Of a stretch of DNA of 7,764 nt, positions 4,852-7,764 are shown one piece after another; positions within the stretch are counted from its first letter, which is position 1, and every line of letters begins with the position of its first letter. The DNA is taken from NCBI GenBank assembly GCA_046757205.1, contig JBHHXR010000178.1, positions 1 through 7,764 of the forward strand, written 5' to 3'. The notes below the pieces were generated by a model. The model was not told the DNA's origin, made no database searches, and saw nothing but the letters and a program-made list of their open reading frames with translations. A program made the position numbers and the translations under genes. This DNA is from JBHHXR01 sp046757205. GTDB taxonomy: Bacteria > Pseudomonadota > Alphaproteobacteria > Rhodobacterales > Rhodobacteraceae.

Positions 4852-6488
4852 ACGACACGCCGCTTCCGTTCGCCATCACGCTCGATCCCGGTTCCAGCCT
4901 GCACAATCTGACCGGGACATGGCGGTCGTCGCGGCCGGTCTATGTCGACCGGCTGCCGCCCTGCAACGACGCCTGCCCGGCGGGCGAGAACATCCAGAAA
5001 TGGCTGTATCACGCGGAGGAAGGCGATTACGCGGCGGCCTGGCAGAGCCTGATCGAGGACAATCCGCTGCCCGCCGTCATGGGCCGGGTCTGCTACCACA
5101 CCTGCGAAACCGCGTGCAACCGCGCGAACCTGGACGAAGCCGTCAACATTCACGCCGTGGAGCGGTTTCTCGGCGATTATGCCATCAAGACGGGGCTGAA
5201 GCCGGTGTTCGATGCCCCGGCCGGCGGCCGGCGCGTGCTGGTGATCGGCGCCGGTCCCAGCGGCCTGTCGGCGGCCTATCACCTGCGCCGCCTCGGCCAC
5301 AGCGTCACCATCCGCGAGGCCGGGCCGATGGCCGGCGGCATGATGCGTTTCGGTATCCCGAAATACCGGCTGCCGCGCGAAGTCCTGGATGCCGAGATCG
5401 AGCACATCGTCGCCATGGGCGTGACGCTGGAGCTTGGCACGAAAGTCGAGGATATCGAGGCCGCCTTTGAAATGGACGGGTTCGATGCCGTCTTTGTCGC
5501 CGTCGGCGCGCATCTGGCCAAGCGCACGGCGATCCCGGCGCACGCGGCGGGCAAGATACTCGACGCCGTCTCGGTCCTGCGCGAGATGGAAACGGGCGCG
5601 GAGCCGCCGCAGCTCGGCCGCCGGGTCATCGTCTATGGCGGCGGCAACACGGCGATGGACGTCGCCCGCACCGTGAAGCGGCTGGGAGCGGAAGAGGCGA
5701 TGATCGTCTATCGCCGCTCGCGCAAGGAAATGCCCGCGCATGATTTCGAGGCCCGTGAGGCCGAGGAGGAAGGCGTGATGATCCACTGGCTGCGCACCAT
5801 CAAGCAGATCGACGAATCCACCTTTACCGTGGAAAAGATGCGGATCGACGAAGAAGGCCGCCCGCAGCCGACCGGCGAGTTCGAGACGCTGGAGGCCGAT
5901 ACGCTGATCCTGGCGCTCGGTCAGGATGTCGATACCGGGTTCCTGACAAGGGTTCCCGGCGTCAGGGTCGCGAAGGACGGCGTGGTCGAGGTCGACAACC
6001 GGATGATGACCGGCCGCGACGGGCTTTTTGCCGGCGGCGACATGGTGCCCTCGGAGCGCACCGTCACCGTGGCGGTGGGCCATGGCAAGAAGGCGGCGCG
6101 CCATATCGACGCCTGGCTGCGCGGCAAGCGTTACGAAAAGCCCGCGAAACATGAACTGGCAGGCTTTGAATGCCTGAACACCTGGTACTATGACGACGCG
6201 CCGAAGCGGGTCCAGAAACAGCTTTCCGTCATCCGCCGCCAGTCCGGGTTCGAGGAGGTGGAAAAAGGCCTCGACGAGGAAAACGCGCTGTTCGAGGCGC
6301 GCCGCTGCCTGTCCTGCGGCAACTGCTTCGAATGCGACAACTGCTACGGCATCTGCCCCGACAACGCGGTCGTCAAGCTTGGGCCCGGCAACCGGTTCGA
6401 GTTCAACTACGACTACTGCAAGGGCTGTGGCATCTGCGCCGCCGAATGCCCCTGCGGGGCCATCGTCATGGTGCCCGAGGAAGTCTGA
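4848..6488 (+). CDS. GltD-like FAD/NAD(P) oxidoreductase fused to a ferredoxin-like domain; electron-acceptor subunit of the 2-oxoacid oxidoreductase
   Basis: A 546-residue protein in three parts. Residues 30-110 are the GltD-type Fe-S entry domain: P-P-C-N-D-A-C-P-A-G and N-P-L-P-A-V-M-G-R-V-C, with cysteines 39, 43, 82, 86 and 90. Residues 128-430 are a two-dinucleotide-binding flavoprotein. The FAD loop is G134-A-G-P-S-G139, the NAD(P) loop is G264-G-G-N-T-A-M-D271, and Y-R-R-S-R at 288-292 is the pair of arginines that in GltD relatives binds the NADPH phosphate. A second FAD segment is G-L-F-A-G-G-D-M-V. Residues 485-546 are ferredoxin-like with eleven cysteines: a first run CLSCGNCFECDNCYGICP (487-504) and a second C524xxC527xxC530xxxC534P with C536 after it. 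The ATGA overlap with the beta gene says it is made with the complex. The likely job is to pass electrons from the thiamine centre through Fe-S clusters and FAD to NAD(P)+, as PadH plus PadF do in phenylglyoxylate dehydrogenase. A reverse role, or a free-standing NAD(P)H:acceptor reductase, cannot be excluded. Confidence 0.88.
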   Translation: MNDTPLPFAITLDPGSSLHNLTGTWRSSRPVYVDRLPPCNDACPAGENIQKWLYHAEEGDYAAAWQSLIEDNPLPAVMGRVCYHTCETACNRANLDEAVNIHAVERFLGDYAIKTGLKPVFDAPAGGRRVLVIGAGPSGLSAAYHLRRLGHSVTIREAGPMAGGMMRFGIPKYRLPREVLDAEIEHIVAMGVTLELGTKVEDIEAAFEMDGFDAVFVAVGAHLAKRTAIPAHAAGKILDAVSVLREMETGAEPPQLGRRVIVYGGGNTAMDVARTVKRLGAEEAMIVYRRSRKEMPAHDFEAREAEEEGVMIHWLRTIKQIDESTFTVEKMRIDEEGRPQPTGEFETLEADTLILALGQDVDTGFLTRVPGVRVAKDGVVEVDNRMMTGRDGLFAGGDMVPSERTVTVAVGHGKKAARHIDAWLRGKRYEKPAKHELAGFECLNTWYYDDAPKRVQKQLSVIRRQSGFEEVEKGLDEENALFEARRCLSCGNCFECDNCYGICPDNAVVKLGPGNRFEFNYDYCKGCGICAAECPCGAIVMVPEEV

Positions 6489-6495
6489 CGTCAGA
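6484..6495. repeat. 12-base palindrome holding both convergent stop codons
   Basis: TCTGACGTCAGA is a perfect palindrome. Its left TGA (6486-6488) ends the flavoprotein gene and its right TCA (6491-6493) is the tdk stop on the other strand, so only two bases separate the two coding regions. There is no room here for an intrinsic terminator outside the genes, and no T-run follows on either side. Confidence 0.6.
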
Positions 6496-7075
6496 TACGG
6501 TCGCCGACAGCTTCGCGCCAGTGCCGACGGCACAGCGAGACATACGTATCGTTGCCGCCGACAAGGATCTGCGCCCCCTCGGTCAGCGCCTTGCCGTTCT
6601 CGTCCTGCCGGATCACCATCGTCGCTTTGCGCCCGCAATGGCAGATGGTGCGGATCTCGCGCATTTCGTCGGCCAGCGCCAGGAGTGTGGCGGAACCCGG
6701 AAACAGTTCGCCGCGGAAATCCACCCGCAGCCCGTAGCACATCACCGGCACGCCCAGGTCGTCCACCGCCCGGGCCAGTTGCCAGACCTGGTCGCGCGTC
6801 ATCCACTGCGCCTCGTCGATCAGCACGCAGGCAACCCGGCCTTTGGCCAGCCGCCGCTCGATCATGGCAAAGAGATCGTCGGCCTGTGAAAACGTGTCGG
6901 CCGGCGCCGAGATGCCGATCCGGCTTGCCACCTTGCCGGGGCCGGAGCGGGTGTCGATCTCGGCCGTCAGCAGGTAGGTCTCCATACCGCGTTCGCGGTA
7001 GTTGTAGGATGCCTGCAAGAGGATCGTCGACTTGCCGGCATTCATCGTCGAGTAGTTGAAATAGAGCTTGGCCAT
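6491..7075 (-). CDS. tdk: Thymidine kinase (type II, TK1-like)
   Basis: A 194-residue protein that phosphorylates thymidine with ATP to dTMP in the pyrimidine salvage pathway (cytosol). The start M-A-K-L-Y-F-N-Y-S-T-M-N-A-G-K-S-T closely matches the opening of the E. coli enzyme and contains the P-loop (M-N-A-G-K-S-T at 11-17). L-I-D-E-A-Q-W at 85-91 is the Walker B strand, with E88 as catalytic base. G-L-R-V-D-F-R-G-E-L-F at 115-125 is the nucleoside-covering lasso entry. The structural zinc is held by C145, C147, C182 and H185 (C-H-C and C-R-R-H). The E. coli enzyme is 205 residues, so this is full length. The frame is open further upstream to 7138, but the 21 extra residues (Cys/Pro/Gly-rich) do not belong to the family, so the ATG at 7075 is chosen despite a poor ribosome binding site. 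It is convergent with the flavoprotein gene. Confidence 0.95.
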   Translation of the reverse strand: MAKLYFNYSTMNAGKSTILLQASYNYRERGMETYLLTAEIDTRSGPGKVASRIGISAPADTFSQADDLFAMIERRLAKGRVACVLIDEAQWMTRDQVWQLARAVDDLGVPVMCYGLRVDFRGELFPGSATLLALADEMREIRTICHCGRKATMVIRQDENGKALTEGAQILVGGNDTYVSLCRRHWREAVGDRI

Positions 7076-7341
7076 GGCGGGGACTTTGTGCCCCGGTCCT
7101 TCACCGGGCGCAAGCGGCGCGGCGCAGGCGCGACACACAGGAACGGATTACTCGTTACTCCACAATTGCCCCCACAACGCCAAACACATCCGTCCCCGTG
7201 TGCCGCCGCCCTTAGACAGCCGAAGTGCGGCACAAAAGCGGACGGCGAGTGGCCATTTCGGGGTTTCTTGCCCGGTCACGACGATGTGATTTTCGACGGT
7301 CGCGATGGCTGTGGTTGCACAAGGCCCGGCTTTCGCGGTGT
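7076..7341. other. Gene-free gap upstream of tdk
   Basis: The 266 bases between the end of the hydrolase gene and the start of tdk show no supportable gene on either strand. Their composition is more A/C-rich around 7150-7190 than in the flanking genes. The stretch must hold the tdk promoter if tdk is not read through from the hydrolase gene, but I see no clear -35/-10 pair. It contains the inverted repeat listed at 7199-7234 and a short CGGTG-TT-CACCG repeat at 7336-7347 covering the hydrolase stop codon. Confidence 0.5.
7199..7234. repeat. Inverted repeat, possible REP-like intergenic hairpin
   Basis: Perfect eight-base arms TGTGCCGC (7199-7206) and GCGGCACA (7227-7234) enclose a 20-base loop, in which CTT (7211-7213) and AAG (7223-7225) can pair further. 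No T-run follows on either strand, so it does not look like an intrinsic terminator. It may be a repetitive extragenic palindrome or simply a folded leader of tdk. Whether it recurs in the genome cannot be seen from one window. Confidence 0.4.
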
Positions 7342-7764
7342 TCACCGGTAGAAGATGTTGCCACCGAACCGGCCGGTGCGCTGGCGGGTGGCGAACCAGC
7401 CGGGCGGCATCGAGGCGGCGTGGAAAAACAGCGCGCCGCCGGTGATGTCGCGTTCCTTCGCGCTCAGAACCAGCCGCGCCGTCTCGCCGGACTTCCGGTA
7501 CTCGTACGGGTCGCGGATGCGCTCGGCGCGGCCGTCGCAGCGGTAGGAGAACTGGCAGCCGCTGCCGTTGCCCTCGCCCTCGTGCACGACGCCGCAGATG
7601 CTGGAGGGAAAGCGCGGATCGGCGGCCCGGTTGAGGATCACGTACCCGACCGCGCGGCGGCCCGCCTCGCCGGTGCCGCCGGCCTCGAAATAGATCGCTT
7701 CCTGGAGGCAGGCGAGGCCGGCCGCGCCGCCGCCGGTGCGCGAGATCGGCTGCGGCGCCGGGTC
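7342..7764 (-). CDS. Cell wall hydrolase, SleB-like (C-terminal part; runs off the right edge)
   Basis: The frame is open from the window edge to a TGA at 7342-7344, giving the last 140 residues. It includes bases 7642-7764, which lie upstream of the first start-like codon and continue the domain without a break. The visible part begins with a Pro/Gly-rich linker, then L-A-C-L-Q-E-A-I-Y-F-E-A, A-V-G-Y-V-I-L-N-R, D-P-R-F-P-S-S-I-C-G-V-V, G-C-Q-F-S-Y-R-C-D-G, A-L-F-F-H-A and a C-terminal R-T-G-R-F-G-G-N-I-F-Y-R. This order of motifs is the Hydrolase_2 (SleB) domain of peptidoglycan-cleaving lytic transglycosylases. The Glu of Y-F-E-A lines up, from memory, with the SleB catalytic Glu. In Gram-negative bacteria such proteins are usually exported and remodel the cell wall; the signal peptide would lie outside the window. 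An oddity is a glycine-rich G-G-T-G-E-A-G where relatives usually have ARGE..EGQ. Confidence 0.88.
   Translation of the reverse strand, partial: DPAPQPISRTGGGAAGLACLQEAIYFEAGGTGEAGRRAVGYVILNRAADPRFPSSICGVVHEGEGNGSGCQFSYRCDGRAERIRDPYEYRKSGETARLVLSAKERDITGGALFFHAASMPPGWFATRQRTGRFGGNIFYR

Noticed and set aside
4713..6806. A 697-residue open frame on the minus strand opposite the flavoprotein gene, and similar long antisense frames at 2466-3863 and 278-1372
   Set aside because: They lie exactly opposite genes with clear family motifs. Their translations are rich in Arg, Gly, Ala, His and Asp without recognisable domains. Long antisense frames are expected in GC-rich DNA.
7078..7095. CGGGG ... 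CCCCG hairpin just upstream of the tdk start
   Set aside because: Five G-C pairs with an eight-base loop are common in this composition, and no riboswitch-like or anti-anti structure could be built around them.
7076..7138. A 21-residue upstream extension of thymidine kinase
   Set aside because: The family begins at M-A-x-L-Y-F. The extension is Cys/Pro/Gly-rich and shows no transit or cluster motif that I can trust.
7148..7345. A 65-residue minus-strand frame whose GTG overlaps the hydrolase stop codon (GTGA)
   Set aside because: The overlap looks like translational coupling, but there is no ribosome binding site or recognisable motif. The frame runs through the inverted repeat at 7199-7234, so it is more likely chance.
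1..7764. A defence system, mobile element, CRISPR array or biosynthetic cluster
   Set aside because: Every supported gene belongs to metabolism or cell wall upkeep. No transposase, integrase, nuclease, toxin-antitoxin pair, spaced direct repeats or tRNA-linked attachment site was seen.

Overview
The window reads as a high-GC alphaproteobacterial chromosome segment, probably from a Rhodospirillales- or Rhizobiales-like lineage. This is inferred from GC-rich codon use, the style of the short-chain dehydrogenases, a SleB-type cell wall hydrolase and an FNR/FixK-type box. No rRNA or species marker is present, so the taxonomy is only a guess. I see no tRNA, rRNA, CRISPR array, insertion sequence or phage gene.

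Left part (1-1867): a truncated sugar phosphate isomerase/epimerase gene runs leftward off the edge. It is divergent from a two-gene unit made of an intact short-chain dehydrogenase/reductase (SDR) and a 103-residue uncharacterised protein. Behind that unit lies the wreck of a second SDR of a different subfamily. It has lost its N-terminal Rossmann half, and a second, internal deletion has removed the Tyr/Lys active site.

Centre (1868-6488): this is the main interest. Four tightly coupled genes encode a 2-oxoacid:acceptor oxidoreductase with gamma, alpha and beta subunits (PorG, PorA and PorB-like), followed by a 546-residue GltD-like FAD/NAD(P) flavoprotein with a ferredoxin-like Fe-S domain fused to its C-terminus. 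The set has the logic of NAD(P)-linked 2-oxoacid oxidoreductases such as phenylglyoxylate dehydrogenase (PadEFGHI) and the 2-oxoglutarate:NADP+ oxidoreductase of Azoarcus evansii, rather than of a simple ferredoxin-reducing enzyme. The 120-base leader upstream contains TTGATATAGGTCAA, a close match to the FNR/FixK anaerobox. A 15-base inverted repeat lies immediately downstream, where the -10 region would be. Oxygen-responsive control of an oxygen-sensitive Fe-S enzyme is therefore a reasonable prediction.

Right part (6489-7764): thymidine kinase (tdk) is convergent with the flavoprotein gene. Only two bases separate them, and both stop codons sit inside one 12-base palindrome. A 266-base gene-free gap with an inverted repeat follows, then the C-terminal portion of a SleB-like cell wall hydrolase that runs off the right edge.
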